DNA from: Slackia isoflavoniconvertens
GTDB lineage: Bacteria; Actinomycetota; Coriobacteriia; Coriobacteriales; Eggerthellaceae
Reading direction: 5' to 3'
DNA length: 64,000 nucleotides
Assembly: GCF_003725955.1 (NCBI RefSeq)
Contig: NZ_QIBZ01000010.1
Location: 19,925-83,924 of the forward strand
Both the position numbers and the translations under genes were made by a program. The notes beneath the pieces were generated by a model, which was not told where the DNA came from, searched no databases, and worked only from the letters and a program-made list of their open reading frames with translations. Numbering within the stretch: position 1 is the stretch's first letter; each line of letters begins with the position of its first letter. This document shows, one piece after another, positions 44,952 through 53,512 of this stretch.

Positions 44952-47207
44952 TTAGTGACGACGACGCGGGGTGCGATGCTCGTTGGCTTCGCGGTTGGAA
45001 CGACCTGGACGATGGTCGGTTTTCTCGCCGCGGTCGCGACGCTCGCCGCGATCTTCGCGCTCGCCGCGATCTTCGCGCTCACCGCGCTCGTGGCGAGGCG
45101 CCGGGGCAGAACCTTCAGGAGCATCGGGCTTCTCCAAGCGGTCGAGCGAGATTTTGCCCGACTTCGGATCGATCTCGATAACCTGGACCTTCACCATGTC
45201 GCCCATGGAGAGCACGTCCTCGACCTGGCCGACGCGACCATTGGCCATGCGGGAGATGTGCAGCAGGCCGTCCTTGGAAGGCGTGAGCTTGATGAACGCG
45301 CCGAAGCTCTGGATGCCAACCACGGGGCCTTCGTAAACCTCGCCCACTTCGGGGACCTTCACGATAGCCTCGATGGCAGCGCGAGCAGCCTTGCCGGCTT
45401 CCTGGTCGACGGACGCGATATGCACGGTGCCGTCTTCCTGAATCTCAATCGAGGCACCCGTGGAATCCTGGATGCCGCGAATGGTTTCGCCGCCCTTGCC
45501 AATGACCTCGCGAATCTTGTCGACCGCGATGTGAATGGTGTCGATGCGCGGCGCGGTGTCGCGCAGCTCTTCGCGGGGCGCGGCGATTTCTGCGAGCATG
45601 GCCTGCAGAATGAAGTGGCGGCCAGCCTTGGCCTGCTTCAGCGCGCGGCCGAGAATCTCGGTGGACAGGCCCTTGGCCTTGTTGTCCATCTGAAGGGCGG
45701 TAATGCCCTTCTCAGTGCCCGTGACCTTGAAGTCCATGTCGCCCAGGAAGTCTTCCAGGCCCTGGATGTCGGAAAGAATGACGATGTCGTCGCCTTCCTT
45801 AATAAGGCCCATGGCGATGCCGGAAACGGGAGCCTTGATAGGCACGCCCGCGTCCATGAGCGCCAGGGTGGAACCGCAGGTGGAAGCCATCGAAGAGGAA
45901 CCGTTCGATTCCATGATCTCGCTCACCACGCGAATTGCGTAGGGGAACTCGTCTTCGCTGGGCAGCACCGGCAGAAGTGCGCGCTCGGCGAGGGCGCCAT
46001 GGCCGATTTCGCGGCGCTTGGGAGCGCCCATGCGACCCGTTTCGCCCGTGCAGTACGGCGGGAAGTTGTACTGGTGCATGTAGCGCTTGGATTCCTGCGG
46101 GTCGATGGTGTCGAGGCGCTGGGCTTCGTTGAGCAGACCCAAGGTGCAAATGGAAAGCGCCTGGGTTTGGCCGCGCTGGAACAGGCCCGAACCATGCACG
46201 CGAGGCAGGTAGCCGGGACGAATGTAGAGCGGACGAATCTCGTCGGCGGCGCGGCCGTCGGCACGCTCGCCCGACTCGATGACCATGCGGCGCATGGCAT
46301 GCTTCTCAAGAGCCTTGCAGGCGGCGGCGATGTCGCTGCCCCATGCGGCGCGCTCTTCCTCGGTGAAGTCGTTTTCCTTGATGGACGACTTCAAGGCCTC
46401 AACCTTGGCGATGCGCGAAAGCTTGTCGGCATCGTGCAGGGCTGCGCTCATCTCGTCATAGTGGGCGTCGACGCGCTCGGCGATGGAGGCGTCGGGCACA
46501 TGCACGGGATATTCCTTGGGCTCGGGAGCGACCTTGGCCAAGAATTCCGCCTGCTTCTCGCAGAAGGCGGCGATGGCCTGCTGGCCGAACTCCATGGCGG
46601 CGAGCATGTCTTCCTCAGAAACTTCCTGAGCGCCGGCTTCGACCATAGAGATGTAGTCTTTGGTGCCAGCGATGGTGAGCTCGAGGTCGCTCGTCTCCTG
46701 CTCGGCATAGGTGGGGTTCACGATGAACTCGCCGGTCTCGGCGTTGCGGGCGATGCGCACGCAGGCCGCCGGGCCGTCGAACGGGGTGCCGCCGCACAGA
46801 AGCGCGGCAGAGGCGCCGCCCACGCAAATGCAGTCGGGCGGGTTCTGGCCGTCGCACGCAAGCGTGGTAGCCACAATGTGGACTTCCTGCTTGAAGCCGT
46901 CGGCGAAGCCGGGACGAATGGGACGGTCGATCATGCGGGCGGTAAGGGTGCCCTTGTCGGAAGGCTTGGCCTCGCGCTTGAGGTAGCCGCCCGGAATGCG
47001 GCCGACGGCGTACATCTTCTCGATGAAGTCGACGGTCAGCGGGAAGAAGTCGTAGTCCTTCTGCTCCTTGGAGACAACAGCGGTGACCAGGCACGTGGTT
47101 TCGCCCTGCGTGACGAGCACGGCGCCGGTGGCCTGCTTGGCGAGCTCGCCGGTTTCCAGGCGGTAGCTCTTGCCGTACAGCTCGAAGCTCTCGACGATCT
47201 TTTCCAT
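44952..47207 (-). CDS. pnp: Polyribonucleotide nucleotidyltransferase
   Basis: 751 residues. Two RNase PH domains (ETTCLVTAVVSKEQKDYDFFPLTVDF; the second with FPYAIRVVSEIMESNGSSSMASTCGSTLALMDAG), a KH domain (IREVIGKGGETIRGIQDSTGASIEI) and an S1 domain (EGPVVGIQSFGAFIKLTPSKDGLLHISRM). The C-terminal ~60 residues are a charged tail with repeated ERGEREDRGER motifs, a feature of some actinobacterial PNPases. It degrades RNA 3' to 5' with phosphate. Located behind rpsO as in many bacteria. Confidence 0.97.
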   Translation of the reverse strand: MEKIVESFELYGKSYRLETGELAKQATGAVLVTQGETTCLVTAVVSKEQKDYDFFPLTVDFIEKMYAVGRIPGGYLKREAKPSDKGTLTARMIDRPIRPGFADGFKQEVHIVATTLACDGQNPPDCICVGGASAALLCGGTPFDGPAACVRIARNAETGEFIVNPTYAEQETSDLELTIAGTKDYISMVEAGAQEVSEEDMLAAMEFGQQAIAAFCEKQAEFLAKVAPEPKEYPVHVPDASIAERVDAHYDEMSAALHDADKLSRIAKVEALKSSIKENDFTEEERAAWGSDIAAACKALEKHAMRRMVIESGERADGRAADEIRPLYIRPGYLPRVHGSGLFQRGQTQALSICTLGLLNEAQRLDTIDPQESKRYMHQYNFPPYCTGETGRMGAPKRREIGHGALAERALLPVLPSEDEFPYAIRVVSEIMESNGSSSMASTCGSTLALMDAGVPIKAPVSGIAMGLIKEGDDIVILSDIQGLEDFLGDMDFKVTGTEKGITALQMDNKAKGLSTEILGRALKQAKAGRHFILQAMLAEIAAPREELRDTAPRIDTIHIAVDKIREVIGKGGETIRGIQDSTGASIEIQEDGTVHIASVDQEAGKAARAAIEAIVKVPEVGEVYEGPVVGIQSFGAFIKLTPSKDGLLHISRMANGRVGQVEDVLSMGDMVKVQVIEIDPKSGKISLDRLEKPDAPEGSAPAPRHERGEREDRGEREDRGERRDRGEKTDHRPGRSNREANEHRTPRRRH

Positions 47208-47304
47208 GTAGAAAGTTCTTCTTTCTCTTCTTCTTCGGAGGCATGCTCTTCATGCCCCTCGCGAGCAAGCGGGGCCCCTGCCCTGCCCGACCGCTATATA
47301 CTGC

Positions 47305-47324
47305 AAAAGCCCGCCGAAGCGGGC
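47305..47324 (-). terminator. Hairpin between rpsO and pnp
   Basis: GCCCGC-ttcg-GCGGGC on the minus strand followed by TTTT, 13 bp after the rpsO stop. It probably gives partial termination, or an RNase processing site, between rpsO and pnp. Confidence 0.8.
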
Positions 47325-47336
47325 TCCATGCAAGAC

Positions 47337-47627
47337 TTAGATGTTGTCGCGAATGCCGAGCTTCTTGATGAGAGCACGGTAGTTCTCGATGTCGCGATCC
47401 TTGATGTACTTGAGCAGACGACGACGCTTACCGATGAGCTGCATAAGGCCACGACGGGTGTGGTTGTCCTTCTTGTGCTCCTTGAGGTGCTCGGTGAGGT
47501 GCTTGATGCGGTGCGTCATGATGGCGACCTGAACCTCGGCGGAACCGGAATCGCCTTCGCCTTTGCCGTACTCAGCGATGAGTGCCTTGACGGTCTCTTT
47601 GTCAATGGAACGAGTGGTTGCAGTCAT
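47337..47627 (-). CDS. rpsO: Ribosomal protein S15
   Basis: ATG 47627 with AAAGGTGGAG upstream gives 96 residues (a longer frame to 47660 has a basic tag not found in S15). Signature [48 protein letters not shown]. Binds 16S rRNA in the 30S platform. Transcribed before pnp. Confidence 0.98.
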   Translation of the reverse strand: MTATTRSIDKETVKALIAEYGKGEGDSGSAEVQVAIMTHRIKHLTEHLKEHKKDNHTRRGLMQLIGKRRRLLKYIKDRDIENYRALIKKLGIRDNI

Positions 47628-47887
47628 TGCTCCACCTTTCTTGACACGCGAACGTGCCATCGCGCGGCTGTTGCGAGCCGCTTGCTTTCATTCGCCCAAT
47701 GCCGCGAATCCATGCAGGTGGTGCGTGGAAACAAGGCCCTGGGTAATTGCAACCGTTGCAGTATATCAGACAATCCCGGCACTTCGCGGGAATTTCACAA
47801 GCTTCGAAACCTGAAAACCTACCGGACGCCTCCCCGCCGCGAAATGCCCGCCACGCGTGGGACACTCGCCACCCGCCAACGACCGCC

Positions 47888-47918
47888 ACCTGTTAAATGC
47901 TCGTAGCGTTTAACAGGT
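47888..47918 (+). repeat. 31-bp dispersed palindrome, copy 6
   Basis: Identical to copy 1 (loop CGT). Forms a close inverted pair with copy 7, with 33 bp between. Confidence 0.9.
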
Positions 47919-47951
47919 TGGCCGAACCGCGAACACGCCAGGAGCGCAAAA

Positions 47952-47982
47952 ACCTGTTAAACGCTGCGAGCATTTAACAGGT
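47952..47982 (-). repeat. 31-bp dispersed palindrome, copy 7
   Basis: Opposite orientation to copy 6, with one base change in the loop-closing region (GCTGCGAGC). It lies 28 bp after the MBL-fold gene stop. Confidence 0.88.
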
Positions 47983-48010
47983 TCCCGCAGACACCAACCC
48001 CAAGCCCGCA

Positions 48011-49267
48011 CTAACACGCATAGAATCGCCAGGTGCCGTCGACTTCCTCACGGCGGAGCTTGCCTTGGTTTTCCAGATAGCGCACGCCAACGAACGCTTC
48101 GAGCATAGAGTAATATCGCGAAATCGAAGGCGCCGCACGCCAGGCGGTCTCATCTTTCTGCGTGAGCGAACGCCGCGCCAACTCTTCGCCACCAATGCCG
48201 GGGCACTCGCGTGCGGTCGCGACCATGCGGTCGCAATGGCGCAGCTTGCGCGACACGATATCGGCCGCGCGCGAACGCAGCGTTTGTCCGCCGAATCCCT
48301 CGCCATGTCCGGGAAGCGTCCAGTGCACGTGCTGGAGCCATTCTCCATCAACGCCATGCGGCTGCGAATCGTCACGCTCATGCACACCGGCACCGACAGC
48401 CCCATCGGCCATCTGCACGCGCGCATCGACCCTGCCAAGCTGCAGCTCATCGGGCTCCTGCACGCGCGCGCCACGCGGGCCATGCAGCTGCCGCCCGCCC
48501 GAACCGAAGAAGCGCTTCTCACCGAAGCGCTCCGACTGCATGCCGCTCGCGCCGAACACGCGCTTGCCGTCGGAACGCCACAGGGCAAGCCGCTGCGGAC
48601 CATCGCCGCTCAGGCCAAGCCCTTCCATATACAGCGCAAGCGCATCTTCGCCATCGAACGGCGCATCGACGCTCGGCGTGGTGCCGAAAATCACCTCGTC
48701 GCCCGTAAACGACGGCGCGCCGTCACGCCCCACCAAGCACACCAAATCGAGCGTATGCCCCGGTACCTCAACGACGTCGAACACGAAGCGCCCCACATGC
48801 ACCTCGTCACCCTCGCGCACGAAACGGTAGTCGAACGCGCCCGGCGGCAGAAACGTGGGCTCGTAATCGTTGCGCGAATATTCCTCGGCATCGGCCGGCG
48901 TCGCACCCATCTTCAGCATGCGCCGCACGAACAGCCCGCGCGCGGCTTCGGCGCGAATAGGACTGCGCTCCTCGAAGCCCACCTCGGACACATACACGCA
49001 CGTGCCCTCGGGAAACAGCACCCGCGCCGCCTCGGCATGATCGAAGTGCGTATGCGTCAAAAACACCTTGCACTCCCCTGGCGCCACGCCAAGCTCGAAG
49101 AGCGCATTGCGCACACGGCGCATACCCACTTCATTGGCCGCACCCGGGTCAACCACCAAGCAATCGCCGCCGTCGCGCACAATGTAGCAATTCGACTCGC
49201 CCGAGCCTAAATTAACGAAAGGAACCCGAACGCAATACACGTCCGGGTTCGAAAAAACTTTGTCCAT
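48011..49267 (-). CDS. MBL-fold metallo-hydrolase with a large internal insert (418 aa)
   Basis: The metallo-beta-lactamase motifs are complete: THTHFDH (His72, His74, Asp76, His77), His171 (VPGHTLD), Asp190 (FTGDEV) and a late His321 (LPGHGEG). Between Asp190 and His321, residues ~219-312 are a Gly/Arg/Gln/Asp-rich stretch without the usual hydrophobic pattern, about 90 residues more than in ordinary members. The C-terminal ~90 residues look like a winged-helix tail as in ribonuclease-Z-like or glyoxalase II-like proteins. It starts 3 bp after the MFS gene stop, so it belongs to the cai-like operon. Substrate unknown. Confidence 0.85.
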   Translation of the reverse strand: MDKVFSNPDVYCVRVPFVNLGSGESNCYIVRDGGDCLVVDPGAANEVGMRRVRNALFELGVAPGECKVFLTHTHFDHAEAARVLFPEGTCVYVSEVGFEERSPIRAEAARGLFVRRMLKMGATPADAEEYSRNDYEPTFLPPGAFDYRFVREGDEVHVGRFVFDVVEVPGHTLDLVCLVGRDGAPSFTGDEVIFGTTPSVDAPFDGEDALALYMEGLGLSGDGPQRLALWRSDGKRVFGASGMQSERFGEKRFFGSGGRQLHGPRGARVQEPDELQLGRVDARVQMADGAVGAGVHERDDSQPHGVDGEWLQHVHWTLPGHGEGFGGQTLRSRAADIVSRKLRHCDRMVATARECPGIGGEELARRSLTQKDETAWRAAPSISRYYSMLEAFVGVRYLENQGKLRREEVDGTWRFYAC

Positions 49268-49270
49268 GAA

Positions 49271-50800
49271 TTAACGTGCCTTGTAAACCGAATCGATTCC
49301 CTCGAGCGCGCTCGTCTCGGCGAGCGACTTGCCCTTGGTCTCGGGGGCAATGAACCACGACATAACCAGGCAAATGCCCACAAGCACCGCCGCCACGAGC
49401 ATCGTGGGGCCAACGCCGAACGCAGCCAAGAACAGCGGCGTGCCGTACGTCGACACAATAGTGCCAATGCGCGAGAAGCCAATGGCGATACCCACGGCCG
49501 AAGCGCGAACCTCGGTCGGGAACAGCTCGTTGGGATAGAGCCACTGCAGAATGCCCGGGCCTCCGCTGAAGAATGCGTACATGCCGAACGCAAGAATCAC
49601 AACGAAAATCGGTGCCGCGGGCCACACGCCAAGAATGGTAAGGCCCGCACCCATGAATACCAAGCTAATGAGCAACAGCTTGCGACGGCCCATGGAATTC
49701 AGCCAGAACATCGCGGGAATAGAACCAATCAAGAAGAACAAGCTCACGACGCTCTCGCCCAAAATCGACTCCTGGCCCTCGCCCAAGCCGAACGCGGTCA
49801 TAATATCGGGGCCGAACGTGTAAATGGCGTACATCGGCACCACCTGGCACAGAATGAACACGCCCATGAACACCATGCGTTTCATGTAGCCGGAATGCAG
49901 CAACATGCGCAGCGAGGTCTTCGGCTGCTCTTCCTCATCCTCGAGCTCGACGTCTTCGCCGAACACGCGGTGCACGATTTCGTCAGCCTCTTCCTTGCGA
50001 CCCTTCTTCGCGAGCCACATAGGCGATTCGGGAATATCGTGACGGCCAACCAACAGAATAATGCAGGGAATAACCGCCGAACCGAGCATCCACTTCCAGC
50101 CGTCGGGCACGGTATACAGGAAGTAACCCACGAACGCGGCCACCGTAGCACCCAAATACCACGCCGCCGACACCGCGCCCATCGAAATGCTGCGGTATTT
50201 CTTCGGCGTGAACTCGGCGATAAGCGAAGTCGCAATGGGATAGTCGGCGCCTACGAACACGCCGATGAAGAAGCGCGCCGCGACGAGCTCCCACGGGTTG
50301 CTGCAAAAAACGCTCAGGATCGAGAAGAGGGCAATGGCAACCAGGTCGATTATGAACATTTTCTTACGGCCGATGGCATCGGTCAGATAGCCGCCGGCAA
50401 TGGTGCCCACCAGAATGCCCAGCATAACCGACGCGCCAATAGCGGCCGATTCGGACGCGGTGAGGTTGAACATGGGGGTAATTTGCGTAAGCGCCACGCC
50501 GATAAGCGAAAGCACGTAGCCGTCCAAGAATGAACCGCCACTCGAAAAAATCGCGATCTTGCGCAAAAACGGCGTCATCGCAACGTCGTCGATGGTCTTT
50601 TTCGCCTTGCGTTTCACATATCGAGCGACGCGCTCGGGCGACCATTTGCCATGTTCTTCGACGTACGCGCGCTGCGTGCGCACGTCGGGGCTCGCCTGGT
50701 GCAGAATCTCTTCACGAGCCATATCGTTGTTTTCGCGAGCCATATCGCTGTCGTTCTTAGGCGGACTCACAACTTGAGTCGTTTTCTTAATAGTGCTCAT
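49271..50800 (-). CDS. MFS transporter, sugar-porter/organic-cation type (509 aa)
   Basis: AAGGAGG precedes ATG 50800. A hydrophilic N-terminal region of ~75 residues is followed by 12 hydrophobic helices. The sugar-porter/SLC22-type signatures are visible (DAIGRKKMFIIDL after helix 2, ADYPIATSLIAEFTPKKYRS, the PESPMWL motif before the central loop, and NSMGRRKLLL). Bacterial members carry aromatic acids, organic cations or similar. Here it is part of a carnitine-type operon that has no BCCT CaiT homologue, so transport of the cluster's substrate or product is plausible (inference). Confidence 0.88.
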   Translation of the reverse strand: MSTIKKTTQVVSPPKNDSDMARENNDMAREEILHQASPDVRTQRAYVEEHGKWSPERVARYVKRKAKKTIDDVAMTPFLRKIAIFSSGGSFLDGYVLSLIGVALTQITPMFNLTASESAAIGASVMLGILVGTIAGGYLTDAIGRKKMFIIDLVAIALFSILSVFCSNPWELVAARFFIGVFVGADYPIATSLIAEFTPKKYRSISMGAVSAAWYLGATVAAFVGYFLYTVPDGWKWMLGSAVIPCIILLVGRHDIPESPMWLAKKGRKEEADEIVHRVFGEDVELEDEEEQPKTSLRMLLHSGYMKRMVFMGVFILCQVVPMYAIYTFGPDIMTAFGLGEGQESILGESVVSLFFLIGSIPAMFWLNSMGRRKLLLISLVFMGAGLTILGVWPAAPIFVVILAFGMYAFFSGGPGILQWLYPNELFPTEVRASAVGIAIGFSRIGTIVSTYGTPLFLAAFGVGPTMLVAAVLVGICLVMSWFIAPETKGKSLAETSALEGIDSVYKAR

Positions 50801-50892
50801 TGTTCCTCCTTTGAAACGTAATCGCCTATAAGAAGGCTCGCCGAACCACTCCAGCGAGCCCCACTACTAACTAGAAATGCCGCGTGTGAATG

Positions 50893-51771
50893 CTATGCGC
50901 GCTCGGGGTCCCATTCAACGATACCATTGTTAAGGAACGGCTTCGAATCGGGAGCGTCGGCGTTGACCATTCGGAACCTTGCCTCGCCCTCGGCCGTCTT
51001 CCATACCACGGTGCGCAGGCGCACGCCAGGCAGAACGGGGGAAGTGAAGCGGCACTTGAAGCGCGTCATAGCCTCGGGATGACCCGGGAACAGCAGGGAA
51101 ATCACATGGCGCATCGCCACGCCCGCGCTGCTCACGCCGTGAGCGATCGGACGCTCGAGGCCGGTCTGCTCGGTATAGGACCAGTCGATGTGCTGCTGAT
51201 GCCAGTCGCCCATCATGCGGTATACGAGCGGCCAGTTGTAGCCGTAGGTTTCCTCGTAAGCGAAGTCGGCTTCGCGATCGGGGTAATCAACAGCGTCCTT
51301 CGGGGGAAGCTCGCCGCCCCAACCGCCGTCGTAGATGCAGCAGTCATAAGTATCAACCGTGCACAGGTGCGTGCCGTCGGCGGAATACGACTTGCCCACC
51401 TGCTTCGAGAGCGAGCCGCGACCCTCGCCGCGGTCCCAAATGGCCTCTTGAGTCACATAGGTCTCAATGTGGTCAGACATCTTGAACGGAGCATGGAAAT
51501 GCACGTCAATGCCGTAGTGCAGCGAACCGGAATAATCGAAGCCGTAGTCGAGCGTCGTCGTCATTTCCTCGTTCACGGTCAGCGGCACGGCGAAGATCGG
51601 GAGAACCTTCAGGTCGGGGTTTTTCGCGTCGTGTTCGTTGACATATTCCAAGTCAACGCGACCGTCCCAGCCAGCACCGCATCCGAGCGCACAAATCTCC
51701 AAATCTTTGAAGGTGTAGTCACGCACGAAGGGCCCGAAGGTCTTACCTACGATTTCAGTTGAAATAGCCAA
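50893..51771 (-). CDS. MaoC-like (R)-specific enoyl-CoA hydratase/dehydratase (292 aa)
   Basis: Starts at TTG 51771 behind GGGGAGG; no ATG occurs in the first 65 codons, so this weak start is forced. It is a double hot-dog protein. The C-terminal half carries the hydratase-2 pattern: GDWHQQHIDWSY, with the catalytic Asp/His in the usual D-x4-H region, and PIAHGVSSAGVAMRHVI. The N-terminal half (GKTFGPFVRDYTFKDLEICALGCGAG) resembles the peroxisomal MFE-2 hydratase half. In this operon it is the only candidate for the hydration/dehydration step done by the crotonase CaiD in E. coli. Confidence 0.85.
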   Translation of the reverse strand: MAISTEIVGKTFGPFVRDYTFKDLEICALGCGAGWDGRVDLEYVNEHDAKNPDLKVLPIFAVPLTVNEEMTTTLDYGFDYSGSLHYGIDVHFHAPFKMSDHIETYVTQEAIWDRGEGRGSLSKQVGKSYSADGTHLCTVDTYDCCIYDGGWGGELPPKDAVDYPDREADFAYEETYGYNWPLVYRMMGDWHQQHIDWSYTEQTGLERPIAHGVSSAGVAMRHVISLLFPGHPEAMTRFKCRFTSPVLPGVRLRTVVWKTAEGEARFRMVNADAPDSKPFLNNGIVEWDPERA

Positions 51772-51817
51772 TGTCCTCCCCTTTCAGCAAACAACTGATC
51801 TATATGAAGAAACCAAT

Positions 51818-53401
51818 TTAATGCAGAAGCTTCTTCGCACACTTCCCCACACTTGTATGGGGCAGCGCATCCACCACCTCTACGATGGTTGGAACCTTGA
51901 AATGGGCCAGGTTGTGGCGGCAATGCTCAAGCACGGCCTCCACATCGGGCTCGACGTTCGGCTCGAACACGAGGAACGCCTTCACCGCCTGGTCGCGAAC
52001 CGGGTCATCAACGCCGATGACCGCCACCTCGGCAAGGCCGGGGAATGTATTCAGAACCTCTTCAACTTCAGAGGCGGAAATGTTTTCGCCAGCGCGCTTG
52101 ATCATGTTGGACTTGCGATCGACGAAATACATCCAGCCGCCCTCGTCGAAATAGCCCTTATCGCCCGAGCGCATCCAGCCTTTGCAGTCAACGCAGGAAT
52201 TCGTAGCGGCCTCGTCGTTGTAGTAGCCCTTCATAAGGGAGACGCCCATCTCGCCATGGAAGACGATGTCGCCCACCTCGCCGGCAGGAAGCACGTTGCC
52301 CTCGGAATCGACCACGCGCACGTCATAGCCCAGGCCGCTGCGGCCCACGCTCGGCCAGCGGCGCTCGCCATACGGCAAATCAGTCGTGACCCAGCACACC
52401 GACTCGGTAAGGCCATAGCAGTTCTGCAGGCGCACGCCGAAACGGTTCTCGAACTCGTCTTTCTCAGGCTCCTCAATAGCCAGGTAATACTGCACCGACT
52501 TCACGTTGTGGTCGCGCTCGCCTTCCACCACGGGCTGCATCATAAGGGTGCGCACCATCATGGCGACGAGCTGCAGAGCGGTGGCACCGAATTCGCGCAC
52601 CTGCGACCAATAGCGACGCGCGCTGTATTTCTCGACGAAAACGAGCGTCGCGCCACAGGTAAGCACGGGCATAAGCGCCGCCGTTTGAAAATTGGAATGG
52701 AACGCCGGCATGGTCGTGAGCAGTCGGTCGTCGGGCGAAAGGTTGCACTGCCAATCGCCGTAGTAGCCGCCATAGAGCATATTGGCGTGGGTTAGTTCAA
52801 CACCCTTCGGGTCGCTCGTAGTACCCGAGGTGAAAATAATCATGGCCGTATCGAGCGGGTCGATGTCGATCGAAACCGAAAGCTCGCTTGTCTGCTCAGC
52901 GACTTCCGCATCGAAGTCGCGCGCCGTGCCGAAAAGCCCCTCGTCACCCGCGTGCGCGATGAACAGCGTAGGCACATTGTGCGGCTCTCCGCCAAGCGGA
53001 CCGGCAATGCAGCTTTCCACACCCGCGCAGTAGTAGCACTGGCAATCGGGCTCGGCGATAACCACCGAAATGTCGCACTTCTCGTACACGTACACGCATT
53101 CGGCAAGCGTGTGCTGCATATTGATGGGCACCGCCACCGCGCCGAGCTTGGCGCACGCCATGCAGCATGCGATGTGCTCGGGGCTGTTGTAGAGCTGCAC
53201 GCCCACATTTTGGCCGGCAGTCACGCCGACCGAGCAAAGAAGATTCGCAACGCGATTGATGTATGCATTGAATTCGGCATAGGTGAAATCGCGCTGCGAG
53301 CCATCTTTGCCATGAAATTCAAGGAAGGTATGCGACCCCCTGTTAGTGGCGAGCCATTCCCACATGTCAGCCAAATTCTGGTTTCCCACAATAGTTGCCA
53401 T
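51818..53401 (-). CDS. caiC: CaiC-like acyl-CoA ligase (527 aa)
   Basis: ANL-superfamily AMP-forming ligase. Motifs are TSGTTSDPKGVELTHAN (A3), YGLTESVCW (A5), SGDKGYFDEGGWMYFVDRKSNMIKRAGENIS (A7-A8) and the catalytic Lys near the end (LPHTSVGKCAKKLL). The order NLADMWEWLATNRG, the LYNSPEHIACCMACAKLGAVAVPIN block and its position after caiB match the crotonobetaine/carnitine:CoA ligases. It would start the CoA cycle, after which CaiB exchanges CoA among substrates. An alternative is another C4 or aromatic acid substrate. Confidence 0.86.
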   Translation of the reverse strand: MATIVGNQNLADMWEWLATNRGSHTFLEFHGKDGSQRDFTYAEFNAYINRVANLLCSVGVTAGQNVGVQLYNSPEHIACCMACAKLGAVAVPINMQHTLAECVYVYEKCDISVVIAEPDCQCYYCAGVESCIAGPLGGEPHNVPTLFIAHAGDEGLFGTARDFDAEVAEQTSELSVSIDIDPLDTAMIIFTSGTTSDPKGVELTHANMLYGGYYGDWQCNLSPDDRLLTTMPAFHSNFQTAALMPVLTCGATLVFVEKYSARRYWSQVREFGATALQLVAMMVRTLMMQPVVEGERDHNVKSVQYYLAIEEPEKDEFENRFGVRLQNCYGLTESVCWVTTDLPYGERRWPSVGRSGLGYDVRVVDSEGNVLPAGEVGDIVFHGEMGVSLMKGYYNDEAATNSCVDCKGWMRSGDKGYFDEGGWMYFVDRKSNMIKRAGENISASEVEEVLNTFPGLAEVAVIGVDDPVRDQAVKAFLVFEPNVEPDVEAVLEHCRHNLAHFKVPTIVEVVDALPHTSVGKCAKKLLH

Positions 53402-53512
53402 GCGCTAAACCTTTCCCCGAATTCCTGGTAAAAATCCCCAGTTTTAAATGTGGCCCGCACGAATGCGGGCCACATCGGCAATTACGCCGCGATAGAAATC
53501 GCGAAATCCCGC

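Larger units (their letters stand above)
47628..48010. other. Intergenic region between the MBL gene and rpsO
   Basis: About 380 bp. It should contain the rpsO promoter, and it holds an inverted pair of the 31-bp palindrome near the MBL gene end. No gene is supported. Confidence 0.6.

Noticed and set aside
44814..47906. 1030-codon plus-strand frame opposite pnp
   Set aside because: Antisense shadow of pnp and rpsO; no motif in it.
48065..49210. Long plus-strand frame (381 codons) opposite the MBL gene
   Set aside because: Composition is His/Arg/Ala-rich as expected for the antisense of a high-GC gene; the minus strand carries all MBL motifs.
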